A DNA stretch of 64,000 bases from Paenibacillus auburnensis (GTDB lineage Bacteria > Bacillota > Bacilli > Paenibacillales > Paenibacillaceae), in the NCBI RefSeq assembly GCF_927798115.1, contig NZ_CAKMMG010000012.1, forward strand, positions 62,001 through 126,000, read 5' to 3'. The translations under genes were made by a program, and so were the position numbers. The notes below the pieces were generated by a model. It was given only the letters and a program-made list of their open reading frames with translations, had not been told where the DNA came from and did no database searches. This document shows positions 36,242 through 45,124 of this stretch, in pieces. How positions within the stretch are numbered: position 1 is the stretch's first letter; each line of letters opens with the position of its first letter.

Positions 36242-36383
36242 GTTTATCCACCTCCGTAATTATTACTTTTTCAATTTCAGCAATTATTTCATCCTTTGTC
36301 TTAGGAAAGCCATTATTAATATTTCTTTTTTCAATTTCCAAAACCATTTTAATAATGTTTATTTTCAATTGTTCACTCATCAT
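36222..36383 (-). CDS. Small 53-aa protein bridging helicase and ATPase genes
   Basis: ATG 36383 overlaps the helicase stop (ATGA), and the end overlaps the ATPase start by 20 bases; GGAGA lies about 10 bases upstream. The peptide begins MMSEQLKINIIKMVLEIEKR and continues with a helical, Lys/Glu/Ile-rich sequence. The overlaps at both ends, and the absence of stops in an AT-rich stretch, support a translated gene. Function unknown; a small subunit or adaptor between helicase and ATPase is the natural guess. Confidence 0.6.
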   Translation of the reverse strand: MMSEQLKINIIKMVLEIEKRNINNGFPKTKDEIIAEIEKVIITEVDKHENTKN

Positions 36384-38587
36384 TCTTCTACAGTCTCCAA
36401 TTCATATGAACTATTTAGTTCAATAATTATTTTTTCCACTTCTGATTTATTTGAGCATGTGTCGTAAAAATCTATTATCCTTTCAAGTTCTGATTTCACT
36501 AGCGTCTTTCCAATCTTATAATCACTTTCAGTAAGCTCTCTTGAGTCTTCAATAAAAAAGGGGAGAGAGATGAAATCATAGATATACGCTTTTTCTTTCC
36601 TATAGCCTAATCTCTCATATTTTCTGAGGACACGACCTCTCCTTTGGATATATTGCTTTTGATCCTTAGAGCTTGCCAGGATAAAGGCCCTTTCGATGGA
36701 AGGGATATTAACGCCTTCATCAAGACATTTAATTGCAACAACAGTACCAATTGTTCCATTAGCAAATTGTGTTTTTATCATTTTTCTTTGATCAATATCT
36801 TCTTCTGCTGTAAACCGAGTTGCAATTATATCATTTTTTATTAGTGTACTTACTACCCAGTCAACTTGCCGGTACTCCTCAGTCACAACCTCTATTTCCT
36901 CAGGCAACTCCTCTAGAGAAATCTTAGCTGCCCCGCAGTAAATCAAGTTATTTTTTGTACTTTTAATCAAAGGCAGAAATTCCTTCAACCTCTCTAACTT
37001 ATTTACTGATTTAGATATTAATAACGATCGCTCGTTAGCTGCAAGCTTTGCAGACATGCTTAAAGATGGAACTCCGTTATTATCTGATGTTCCTCTTGCA
37101 ATATCAATTGTAATTTGTTTATATTCAATAAATTCATCTTCATTTAAAAATGTAAGAATCGGATAGTATTCATATTCAACAAGACATTTTTTATTGAATA
37201 TTGCATCTTTTATATCTATTTCGTAAACTACTTTTTCGAAATATTGGATAATCTGACTCGTTCCTTCTTCATCATACTTTCTTTGGAACGTAGCAGATAA
37301 TGCTAATCTATACTTGTAATTATCAAGTAGCCCCCTCTGTCCAGATCCTGATCCAATGTTATGAGCTTCATCTACTATAAATAATACCTCACCTTTCAAG
37401 TTTCTCAGTATTTCTCTTACTTCTTCTTTGGCATAAGTTGCATTCGTTGTAATGAAACAACTGAATCTATTTCTATTATTTAAGTTAAAAAGTGTCACTT
37501 GATTTCTTAATGTTGTTTTCCAAGTTCTTTGCTTAGACTTTGAATATCCGATGATCGGTAATATATTAAATTTCTCTAGATCTTCCACCCACTGCTCAAC
37601 CAAGTGTTGAAATGGGCATACTATAATTACAAACAAACTATTGGTTTCGTTATACAGTTTAACTAACGAAAATAGTGCTGTAATTGTTTTTCCCGTCCCT
37701 GTTGCCATGGAGTAAATGCCTTTATAGTTATTGTTTTTCCAGTTTTTTTGAGCTTCCCATTGATAATCTCTAATCTGTATATCGCTCGGTATATAAGGAA
37801 TATTAGTCTCTCCTGGCGGAGGACTTGTGTTTTTTAGAAAATCATTATTCAATTCTCTGACTCCTCTCTCTATAACATTTCTTAATGTAACTATTTTATC
37901 CTCAGGGAAAATTTCATCTTTTTTGTATTTTAAAATTTCATCCTTTATTCCGTCTGGCAAATTTATGACATAAAGATCTTCATCATTATTATTCCACATT
38001 TTATTGAATCTAACTTCCTTGGCAATAATCTTTCTTTTATCGGTTTCAGCTTGCCAAGAAAAATTAAGTTCGAATGACTCGTGATTTATTAGCAATCCAC
38101 TTGGTGTATCATTATTTGAGCCAATCATCGAGATCTGATTTCCGTCAGAGTCAGTTAACACTCCCCACTTTTCATGAAAGATACCCTTTATTCTTGCATT
38201 TTTAAATACTGCAATTTTAATATCCAGCCTATTTGCTGCAATTAAATGAGCTACATAATTTGCTCTTTCACGTGCTTCTTCCGAAATCGGATCTAAAATA
38301 GTCTCGCGCAATTTCTCTTCAATGAGTTTTCTCAATTCATATCCTGCTTCTATTTTCAATATATCTTCGACGGTTAAGTCTGGCGATGTTATAACATTCA
38401 TTTTTCCATCGTTGTTAATTAATGACGTCATACCTTGTGATATCTCAACAAGGAAATCGGCTTTAAAAAATCCGGCAGCGCGATTAAAGTCTTTTGTTTT
38501 ATTCAGCACAGGTAAGTAATACTCCCTTAATAAATCCATTTTATGGCTTATATACTCATCGTAATAGACTAAATCTTTAAAGCTCAT
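36380..38587 (-). CDS. PLD-domain DEAH-box helicase
   Basis: 735 residues from ATG 38587; AGAGG stands about 12 bases upstream (an in-frame TTG at 38599 touches the site). Residues about 30-230 are a phospholipase-D-like nuclease domain: GKMNVITSPDLTVEDI, HEKWGVLTD (HxK...D) and IGSNND. The superfamily 2 helicase part has MATGTGKTITAL (motif I), FIVDEAHNI (II), LALSATF (III), CLDEGVNIPS (V) and YIQRRGRVLRK (VI). Such proteins unwind and cut DNA and recur in defence islands. The gene starts a second transcription unit after a terminator at 38750-38781. Confidence 0.9.
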   Translation of the reverse strand: MSFKDLVYYDEYISHKMDLLREYYLPVLNKTKDFNRAAGFFKADFLVEISQGMTSLINNDGKMNVITSPDLTVEDILKIEAGYELRKLIEEKLRETILDPISEEARERANYVAHLIAANRLDIKIAVFKNARIKGIFHEKWGVLTDSDGNQISMIGSNNDTPSGLLINHESFELNFSWQAETDKRKIIAKEVRFNKMWNNNDEDLYVINLPDGIKDEILKYKKDEIFPEDKIVTLRNVIERGVRELNNDFLKNTSPPPGETNIPYIPSDIQIRDYQWEAQKNWKNNNYKGIYSMATGTGKTITALFSLVKLYNETNSLFVIIVCPFQHLVEQWVEDLEKFNILPIIGYSKSKQRTWKTTLRNQVTLFNLNNRNRFSCFITTNATYAKEEVREILRNLKGEVLFIVDEAHNIGSGSGQRGLLDNYKYRLALSATFQRKYDEEGTSQIIQYFEKVVYEIDIKDAIFNKKCLVEYEYYPILTFLNEDEFIEYKQITIDIARGTSDNNGVPSLSMSAKLAANERSLLISKSVNKLERLKEFLPLIKSTKNNLIYCGAAKISLEELPEEIEVVTEEYRQVDWVVSTLIKNDIIATRFTAEEDIDQRKMIKTQFANGTIGTVVAIKCLDEGVNIPSIERAFILASSKDQKQYIQRRGRVLRKYERLGYRKEKAYIYDFISLPFFIEDSRELTESDYKIGKTLVKSELERIIDFYDTCSNKSEVEKIIIELNSSYELETVEE

Positions 38588-38749
38588 GTCATCACACAAC
38601 CTCTAAATTAGAATTACTAATATATTCGCCGTTTTACACTTTGTTCCTTCATTTTTCTATTTTCAATTGTTTCTAATGCAAAAACATTAAATTACTTACA
38701 ATGAGCTATAGGTATTTTTAAAAGTATCCAATAAATCTACTAATCTTTA

Positions 38750-38781
38750 AAATAAAAAATCGCTGGAGGTTATCCAGCGAT
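38750..38781 (-). terminator. Terminator after the second PP-loop gene
   Basis: Minus strand ATCGCTGGA-TAACC-TCCAGCGAT followed by TTTTTTATTTT. It ends the leftward PP-loop/DUF4007/ATPase operon and separates it from the helicase unit. In the remaining 160 bases before the helicase I see only weak promoter-like sequences (for example TTGTAA, 17 bases, CATTAG). Confidence 0.85.
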
Positions 38782-38795
38782 CTGTAAACATTAAT

Positions 38796-39674
38796 TCATG
38801 AAAATGAACAAACACAAGGAATATCTGCATCCGCCTTAAACAAGAATTTTTCAAACCCCTCAGTTTCCATAACTTTACGGAACTCTTTCATAGTATAGGA
38901 ACCACCATTCTTTTTAAGAATTGATACATCCTTCTTAAAACTTGTTCTGAACCGCTCTTCCATTTCCTCTTGTTCCCTATATCTTTCTGGCCAAATTGCA
39001 TATAATAGCGCATAGTGTTGGAAACCACCTCGTACGCATCTACCAGCACAATTGGCATGAGAAAACCCTTTAATACCATATTTTAATGCTAATTTGGCAT
39101 TCTCATTATTTTCCTTCTCCGCTAATTGTTCTGCAATATTGTACATTCGCGGCAGCTCAATTCCCCATTCATCTTGAATGATTCCTTTAGCATCAAGATC
39201 TTCTCTAAATAAATCAATCAGCGGAAATCGCGTTTCAATAGCTTCTAGTGGAAAGTGTTCATAGAACTCTTTTAAATTCTCAGCACGATGGCTCTCATGA
39301 GGGCCAATTCCAAAGTAAAGAATTGGTTCTAAATTCTTTTGATCTCTTAATTCATCCTCTAAAAAGAGTATAGTTTGTCTCACTTTAAGTTCCTCTGAAC
39401 ACTTAGCTAAACGCGCATTACCAAGAAATCTCTCATCATAGAAAACTTCTTCTGGGGTTCTTCCATCAAGCCTTTCTGTGATTTCCAAACCAATATGATT
39501 AGAAACTTCCTCCATAAACCGATAATTATCTTCATCTTCCCATAAAGTATTTGTAAAAAATAAAATACAATTTTCTTTGCCATAGGTTTGCACCATATGA
39601 TTAGCCACAAAGGCACTTCCAGCCCCGCCACTGAACATAGCTACATGCACAACTTTTTTTTCTTGGGTATCCAT
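38796..39674 (-). CDS. PP-loop (PAPS reductase/DndC-like) protein 1
   Basis: 292 residues; ATG 39674 with CGGAGTG upstream, 4 bases after the ATPase stop. PP-loop FSGGAGSA (15-20 core SGGAGS) binds ATP for adenylation. Conserved cysteines are C92 (LAKCSEELK), C209 and C213 (HANCAGRCVRGG), a one-plus-CxxxC arrangement suited to a [4Fe-4S] cluster with an open site, as in sulfur-inserting PP-loop enzymes. HESHR at 126-130 is another family motif. In Dnd systems the homologue DndC takes part in DNA phosphorothioation. Here the partner desulfurase would have to be encoded elsewhere. The paralogue is at 44243. Confidence 0.85.
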   Translation of the reverse strand: MDTQEKKVVHVAMFSGGAGSAFVANHMVQTYGKENCILFFTNTLWEDEDNYRFMEEVSNHIGLEITERLDGRTPEEVFYDERFLGNARLAKCSEELKVRQTILFLEDELRDQKNLEPILYFGIGPHESHRAENLKEFYEHFPLEAIETRFPLIDLFREDLDAKGIIQDEWGIELPRMYNIAEQLAEKENNENAKLALKYGIKGFSHANCAGRCVRGGFQHYALLYAIWPERYREQEEMEERFRTSFKKDVSILKKNGGSYTMKEFRKVMETEGFEKFLFKADADIPCVCSFS

Positions 39675-39678
39675 ATTA

Positions 39679-42600
39679 TCACTCCGGTTTCACTACGTAA
39701 TTTTCAAACAATTGATAAATTAGATATTCAAGTTCTTGCCGAGGCACATTTTTGCCTGCGATATTTACCATCCTTTCTAAATTTGAATAGATAGTTTCCG
39801 ACTTAACAGACAGATCAACCTTGCTTATTAACTTCCTGCTATTGTTTATTTGAATAGAAACTACATTTAAGTTACTTTGTTTAATTTCTCGCTCAGTTAA
39901 TGTTAGTTCTTCTAGGTCGTGACTCAGCTGTGTAAAAAACAAGTCATAAGTGGTATCAGACCAATCTTCTACTTTAACTCCGACGTATTTTTCAGAGAAT
40001 TGTTCAATCCATATTTCTTCGTTTTCATTTGAGAGAGAGTTGTAGATTCTTTCCGGCAACTTATTAATTAAATAAGATCCTTTAGACCGCTGTATTTCTA
40101 CCCAATTCTTTATGTCTATAAAATTACTAACACCTAGAACTTGCAACATTTTTTTAGCTAACTCTTTCTTCAACAATTTAGTAAATTCCTCAGCATATTG
40201 CTTGATAGCTAATAACCTATCTGTGTTATGTTGATATAGTACTAACAGCTTGGCAATTGATTGTTGTGGATCTACCTCAGACCTTTTTATTAGATCTCTA
40301 TATTCCTTAAACTCTTCATCCACGTTAACTGAAGTTTGCGCAATTCTAGGAAGAGACCTAAACCATTTTAATAAAGTTCCACAGATAAAAATCAATCTAG
40401 ACTGGTTGCTTAATCGCGTCTCTAAAGAATCAATAAAATATTTCTCAATAATATTAAAAAATTCAACATAATTATCATTTATGTGTTCATAAGCGTATTG
40501 ATAGTTCTCCGCACCTGTCTCCACTATTATTTCGAATAGTTTGGCACCATTAATACCTGGGACAAACATATCGTTGCGATACAACATAAACTCATTCCAA
40601 CGATCCCTAATCAAGGCAACAAAAAGAATAGGAATCAACGGTTTTCTAATACCAAAGGGTGGAGCTATAAACAGCTTAGTAATATCTTTAAAATTACCCG
40701 TCGGATTACTTTCCAATACTTCAATCAATTTTGATCTAAGCGCAGAAAAAGATCCATTAATTATGTTTGAGTAGTCCAAATTATTGACATTCATATCAAA
40801 ACTATCATTATTTTTAAAGATGGCAGCAAATAAGGCATAATCCGGTCCGTTTCCTGTGACTCCAAAATGTGGTTTACGTGGATCATCGATTATTTTATCA
40901 ATTAACTGTATTGCTGCATTTCTCTGAACTCCCGAAACTACATTCCTATTAAAGGTGTCATTCAAGATTACAGGTGTACAACTATACAACTCATAACATT
41001 TTTCTGACAGTATTTCAGTCAGCTCAAATTCAGATGTAATAGTTACTCCGTTTCCAGAAATATACCATTTTCTCCCTTCGTTGAAAGAAGCTATATCTGA
41101 TAGATATAAAGAAATTCTATATTTTGTTTCATTGATAAGTACCTCTAACTCTTCTTTAATACCTTTATCCTCAGAGAGTAAAGTCTTGTTTTTTCTTAAT
41201 AAATCCAATCCTATATAATTGTAAACCTCAGTCGAAACCTCAGATACAGGTTTAGGATGTAAAAAGAATAGTTCTCTATCGGATCCTATGCTTAATTCTT
41301 GCAGGATAAAGTCTAATGATTCATACATTTCTTGGTCATTCGCCAAAACATAGTACATGATTAGATCGTAAGCCTGCTGCTCTCGATTCCACTTGCCTTC
41401 TATAATATCTCGTCCGTATACAATTCTTACTGCAGAGAAGCGCGTCATTCCCTTATCATCATTGTAGCGTTCCGGAAAGTAGAATTTTTTTGCTAGATTA
41501 TTGTGAAGGACTTCTATTTCTTTTGCTGAATCTATTTTTAACAATTGCTTTTCATGATCTAATTTTTCTTGCAAATCAACCGAGTTTCCAGCAAATAATT
41601 CCCAATAATCATTTACTCGGTTAAATCGAATCACCTTATGTTTGCTTAATAGTTGTAGAATCTCTGACAACTCATCTTTACTAATTTGCGTTGCAAATTC
41701 TAAGAATTCTGTATTTAGTTTTTGCTCATTTTGTACTGCGCACAAATTCCAAAGGGTAATAATCTTAACTAAATTCATTGCTGAATTCTTGTTTAAGAAT
41801 CCTTCTGGTAGGCGAGCCATTGCTTTTTTATAGAGAAGGATATGTTCAGAAAAATCATCATTACCGACATCATAAGAGTCAGGAAAGAAAAAATTAAATA
41901 ACTGGTGAGCTAAATAATAATCATTAGTTTTATTAATATGATTTAACAAACCACCAGTTTCTTGACTTTCTAGGAAAGTAAACAGTGTTCTCTCATTCTG
42001 TCCAAACACTCGGGTCAGGTTTGGTAGTAAAAAGATCGCTACAGGATGAAGCGGAAACATACCTCTAACAACCAATTCATCGCGCTCTGTTTGATTGATA
42101 CTTGGAAAGAGAGGGTACTTCCTCAACATTTCCCTTGTACTATTAAATTCTGCAGTACTTATAATGGGCTTTTGATTAATATTTTCTGTTAATATGATTT
42201 CAGCGATCCTTAAAAATGTAACTTGATCACTTTTCACCAAATATTGATTAAATCGCTTCTCAATACGTTGGAATTCCTTTGCAACATCATCATTAGAGGA
42301 ACTGAAATAGTAGCGTAGACTCTTGTGAGTGATTAGTAACATGTGTATTGAACTCATTCTGTTTGAAAGCTCAGCAAGGTCTTGAATGTCTTGCATTGCT
42401 TCATTAAATTTTGCAGGATTCAAACCTTGTAAAAATCTTGCGAATTCATCGTAAATGATAAATACGCCCAGATTATTATCTTGAAGAACATTTGCTAAAT
42501 ACTCCATTTGTGATAGAAAGCTATAATCGTAGTCGATATCAAAAGTAGCACCAGCAGTAAGAAATGGGTAGATCGTTGAGAAATATTTTATTTCTGCTTC

Positions 42601-43155
42601 ATTTTGCTTTTTTATCTCTTCAATCCAATTATTGGGATTTCTTCCGTCTTGCTTCAACTTAAGGCAAAACTTTTGATAAGTATCGGGAAATTCCTGATTC
42701 CACGTCTCTACTGACTTTATAATCTTAGTTGACAATCCAGGCAGTACGACGTCAATCCCTTTTTCTTTAAGTTTTTTTAATATCCCGGATAATATTGAAT
42801 GTCTAAATCTCCCTTCATTACCACTCAGTAGAATCGGTAAATAAGGTATTGGTAAGTTACTAATATCTTTTATTTTTGAGGCAATTTGTTCATCAACTTG
42901 TTCAAACTTTCCGGCTAATGAATCAATGTCATAAGGACTAGCCATTTTTGAAACTATGCTTCCAACTACATTTGCTAACAGTGATTTCCCCGTGCCATAA
43001 GGCCCAACAATAATGTGTGCTCTGTTAGTGTCAGTAGTAAACCCATTAATTATCCCTTTCATTGCCTCGGCATGGGATGGTGTGGGAATGTAACGTGTTA
43101 TCAACTCAGCATTACCCAAGTCGAATTTTATGTTAATGCTAGACTTAAAAGCCAT
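39679..43155 (-). CDS. Large P-loop ATPase of defence operon
   Basis: 1158 residues; ATG 43155, AAAGGATG upstream, 10 bases after the DUF4007 stop. Walker A VGPYGTGKSLL (51-58 core) and Walker B VFIIYDEFAR (231-240) lie in the first quarter; LLITHKSLRYYF follows. The remaining 900 residues are mostly helical and have no motif I can name. General layout recalls the large ATPases of BREX (BrxC/PglY) and of phosphorothioate-linked modules, but I cannot assign it more closely without a search. It is likely a DNA-bound motor or scaffold. Confidence 0.82.
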   Translation of the reverse strand: MAFKSSINIKFDLGNAELITRYIPTPSHAEAMKGIINGFTTDTNRAHIIVGPYGTGKSLLANVVGSIVSKMASPYDIDSLAGKFEQVDEQIASKIKDISNLPIPYLPILLSGNEGRFRHSILSGILKKLKEKGIDVVLPGLSTKIIKSVETWNQEFPDTYQKFCLKLKQDGRNPNNWIEEIKKQNEAEIKYFSTIYPFLTAGATFDIDYDYSFLSQMEYLANVLQDNNLGVFIIYDEFARFLQGLNPAKFNEAMQDIQDLAELSNRMSSIHMLLITHKSLRYYFSSSNDDVAKEFQRIEKRFNQYLVKSDQVTFLRIAEIILTENINQKPIISTAEFNSTREMLRKYPLFPSINQTERDELVVRGMFPLHPVAIFLLPNLTRVFGQNERTLFTFLESQETGGLLNHINKTNDYYLAHQLFNFFFPDSYDVGNDDFSEHILLYKKAMARLPEGFLNKNSAMNLVKIITLWNLCAVQNEQKLNTEFLEFATQISKDELSEILQLLSKHKVIRFNRVNDYWELFAGNSVDLQEKLDHEKQLLKIDSAKEIEVLHNNLAKKFYFPERYNDDKGMTRFSAVRIVYGRDIIEGKWNREQQAYDLIMYYVLANDQEMYESLDFILQELSIGSDRELFFLHPKPVSEVSTEVYNYIGLDLLRKNKTLLSEDKGIKEELEVLINETKYRISLYLSDIASFNEGRKWYISGNGVTITSEFELTEILSEKCYELYSCTPVILNDTFNRNVVSGVQRNAAIQLIDKIIDDPRKPHFGVTGNGPDYALFAAIFKNNDSFDMNVNNLDYSNIINGSFSALRSKLIEVLESNPTGNFKDITKLFIAPPFGIRKPLIPILFVALIRDRWNEFMLYRNDMFVPGINGAKLFEIIVETGAENYQYAYEHINDNYVEFFNIIEKYFIDSLETRLSNQSRLIFICGTLLKWFRSLPRIAQTSVNVDEEFKEYRDLIKRSEVDPQQSIAKLLVLYQHNTDRLLAIKQYAEEFTKLLKKELAKKMLQVLGVSNFIDIKNWVEIQRSKGSYLINKLPERIYNSLSNENEEIWIEQFSEKYVGVKVEDWSDTTYDLFFTQLSHDLEELTLTEREIKQSNLNVVSIQINNSRKLISKVDLSVKSETIYSNLERMVNIAGKNVPRQELEYLIYQLFENYVVKPE

Positions 43156-43165
43156 TTCTAATAGG

Positions 43166-44044
43166 TCATCCTTTCAAAAGCTCGCTCTTAATATATTCAA
43201 CTGACGAAATCATTGGTAGTTTAATATAATCTAAATTATTTGTTCTAACATACTCAATTGGGTACTTTTCGTGGTTAGTAAGAATATTTAACGCTTCGAC
43301 TACTTTATTTCGAGAAAGATTAAATATTTTCCCCCATAAGTTATCACCGTTTACAATCTCATCTACACTGATAAGCCTATCCTCTGGAATAGCATCTGAA
43401 TTAAGAAGGATATAATAAAGAGATATTATTCCAATTGCATTAGGCTCCGGGATAATTTTCTTGATTGTGTCGAAGCCTTCACCTGAGCGTTCACTCTTCA
43501 TCAAGGTTAGCTTGGAAAACGGGGAAAACATACCATCCTCCGGATCGTTATCATCGGGTGCCTTAGTGTAAAATTGAATTAAGCAATCTATGTCTCGTTT
43601 TAAAGAATTCTCTGATATTTCCTTCACTTCATTTTGGCTAACCCAAGTCACAAAAGAACTAAATAAATCAGGCTTACTGACAGACGTTTCTCTATACCGA
43701 TTAAAATACCAATCAAATACAGTGGAGTAGTCATTTCTATTCATAACTAAATGATAGTGAAGTATAGCCAATGTTTCATTTTTTTGCAAAAGTCGATCAT
43801 TCTGAAACAAAATCTCACCTAACTCCGTGAGAGTGTGTATTCGTTGACCCTCTACTGTCTTTTCTTCGAGAACGTCAAAAGCAAATAACCAATATTTTAA
43901 AGATTCAAGCATATTCTTTCCTAATCCAACCGTCTCAAATGCATATTCATTAAAGAAAAATCTTTTATTTTGTTTTACTGCCTTCAATCCTTTACTGAAC
44001 CACTTATCTCTTATATAAAAACTTTGATGTCTAGCATAAGCCAT
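43166..44044 (-). CDS. DUF4007 family protein
   Basis: 292 residues from ATG 44044 (MAYARHQSFYIRDKW), with AAAGGAAGAG upstream; the longer start at 44110 lies within the upstream inverted repeat. The N-terminus RHQSFYIRDKWFSKGLKAV is the DUF4007 signature. The family is found next to PP-loop and ATPase genes in DNA phosphorothioation and related defence islands; its biochemical role is not known to me. Gene order DUF4007, ATPase, PP-loop is kept tight (10 and 4 base gaps), pointing to one complex. Confidence 0.85.
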   Translation of the reverse strand: MAYARHQSFYIRDKWFSKGLKAVKQNKRFFFNEYAFETVGLGKNMLESLKYWLFAFDVLEEKTVEGQRIHTLTELGEILFQNDRLLQKNETLAILHYHLVMNRNDYSTVFDWYFNRYRETSVSKPDLFSSFVTWVSQNEVKEISENSLKRDIDCLIQFYTKAPDDNDPEDGMFSPFSKLTLMKSERSGEGFDTIKKIIPEPNAIGIISLYYILLNSDAIPEDRLISVDEIVNGDNLWGKIFNLSRNKVVEALNILTNHEKYPIEYVRTNNLDYIKLPMISSVEYIKSELLKG

Positions 44045-44070
44045 ATTATGTAGCTCTTCCTTTCTTAAAT

Positions 44071-44104
44071 AATTACTCCTGGAGAATAGTCTCCAGGAGT
44101 AATT
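44071..44104. promoter_or_regulatory. Perfect 15-bp inverted repeat before the DUF4007 gene
   Basis: AATTACTCCTGGAGA and TCTCCAGGAGTAATT with a 4-base loop. On the minus strand a TATAAT (44104-44109) abuts the repeat, with TGTCCA 17 bases further up as a poor -35. The repeat ends about 26 bases before the start codon. It may be an operator over an internal promoter or an attenuator between the first PP-loop gene and DUF4007; no strong T-run follows. Confidence 0.5.
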
Positions 44105-44242
44105 ATACACTATTAAATTGAAGATGGACAGAACTTTAAAGGAACCTATGTTCTACATTCATTGAAATGATATACTTTTATACATCATTAAAGCAGCCGC
44201 ACCCACCAATGTCTGTTAGATCTATTGTTTTTGAAATGTTAT

Positions 44243-44992
44243 TCATTTCTTTTTTTGTATTTCCTCTCTGAATTCTTTTAAGCTTAAATAGTTTATTTGT
44301 TTATCTATTGTTCTTCTTATGAAAGGAACTCTTTTACCAATGACTAAGAATAGTTCTTCTTGTTTTGCTTCATGATAGGCATATCGTTCAGGCATTTGAT
44401 TAAGTAAATTAAAAAAATGCCCTTGACCACCTTTTACACAAAATCCTCCACAATTATTATGTGAAAAACCCATATCATATAAACGTGGTCTTCTGATCCC
44501 ATATTTTTCTACCCAAACACACATATCTTCTTTAGATAAGTAGGGTTCATCTATTAGCGGGAACTCGACACGATATGGTTTCCAATAATCCATACACTTT
44601 CTTGCGCGGTGTTCTTCAGTCCAATCAATCCCAAGATATAATATAACTTCATCGGGAGAAAATCTCTTTTCAAGCCAACTTCTCGCAGCTTCTCTCTTTA
44701 GTATTCTGCTACACGGGTCGTGTCTTGTATTCCCCATATATCTTGCTTCTTCAAAGACTTGCCATATATGTTTGCCCACAGATATCCATTCCAATCCCCC
44801 ACCGATATAACTCCAACTTTCATTTAAAAACCGGTATAAATCTTGATCTTCCCCCCGATGAGGATGCCTATCATTTTTCTTTTTAGTATCAGTAAATAAA
44901 TTGATGATATCTCCATTACCGTATTTTTGCATTACTCGCATTCCTGCCGCCCAACTTCCAATCCCTCCAGATAAGAATACTATCCTCTTCAA
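44243..44992 (-). CDS. PP-loop (PAPS reductase/DndC-like) protein 2
   Basis: 249 residues from TTG 44992, chosen because GGAGG stands 7 bases upstream and the PP-loop then begins at residue 8 as expected (MKRIVFLSGGIGSW). It shares the cysteine layout of protein 1: C94 (HDPCSRILKR), C181 and C185 (HNNCGGFCVKGG), plus EEHRARKC. It is the first gene of the leftward operon, 190 bases ahead of DUF4007, and is divergent from the XRE regulator with a strong shared control region. Likely an adenylating, iron-sulfur-dependent enzyme; substrate (DNA, RNA or nucleotide) unknown. Confidence 0.82.
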   Translation of the reverse strand: MKRIVFLSGGIGSWAAGMRVMQKYGNGDIINLFTDTKKKNDRHPHRGEDQDLYRFLNESWSYIGGGLEWISVGKHIWQVFEEARYMGNTRHDPCSRILKREAARSWLEKRFSPDEVILYLGIDWTEEHRARKCMDYWKPYRVEFPLIDEPYLSKEDMCVWVEKYGIRRPRLYDMGFSHNNCGGFCVKGGQGHFFNLLNQMPERYAYHEAKQEELFLVIGKRVPFIRRTIDKQINYLSLKEFREEIQKKK

Positions 44993-45017
44993 TCCAAGAC
45001 CTCCAATCAAAAAATAA

Positions 45018-45106
45018 GTTAACTAGGTGTTAACATGAATTATAAGTTAACCATTAGTTTATTTCAACATTTTCATGTTAACCTTTCGTTAACTTTAGGG
45101 TAAAAT
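45018..45106. promoter_or_regulatory. Divergent promoters with five GTTAAC operator motifs
   Basis: GTTAAC occurs at 45018, 45029, 45046, 45077 and 45088. The pairs 45018/45029 and 45077/45088 have 11-base spacing, and the two pairs are reverse complements of each other (AAGTTAAC-N5-GTTAACATG). Leftward promoter: TTGAAA (45062-45067), 17 bases, TATAAT (45039-45044), near consensus. Rightward: TTAACC (45078-45083), 17 bases, TAAAAT (45101-45106). The motifs overlap the spacer or initial region of both promoters, so the XRE protein should repress both itself and the operon. Confidence 0.75.
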
Positions 45107-45124
45107 ATTTTTGAGGTGGGTTGT

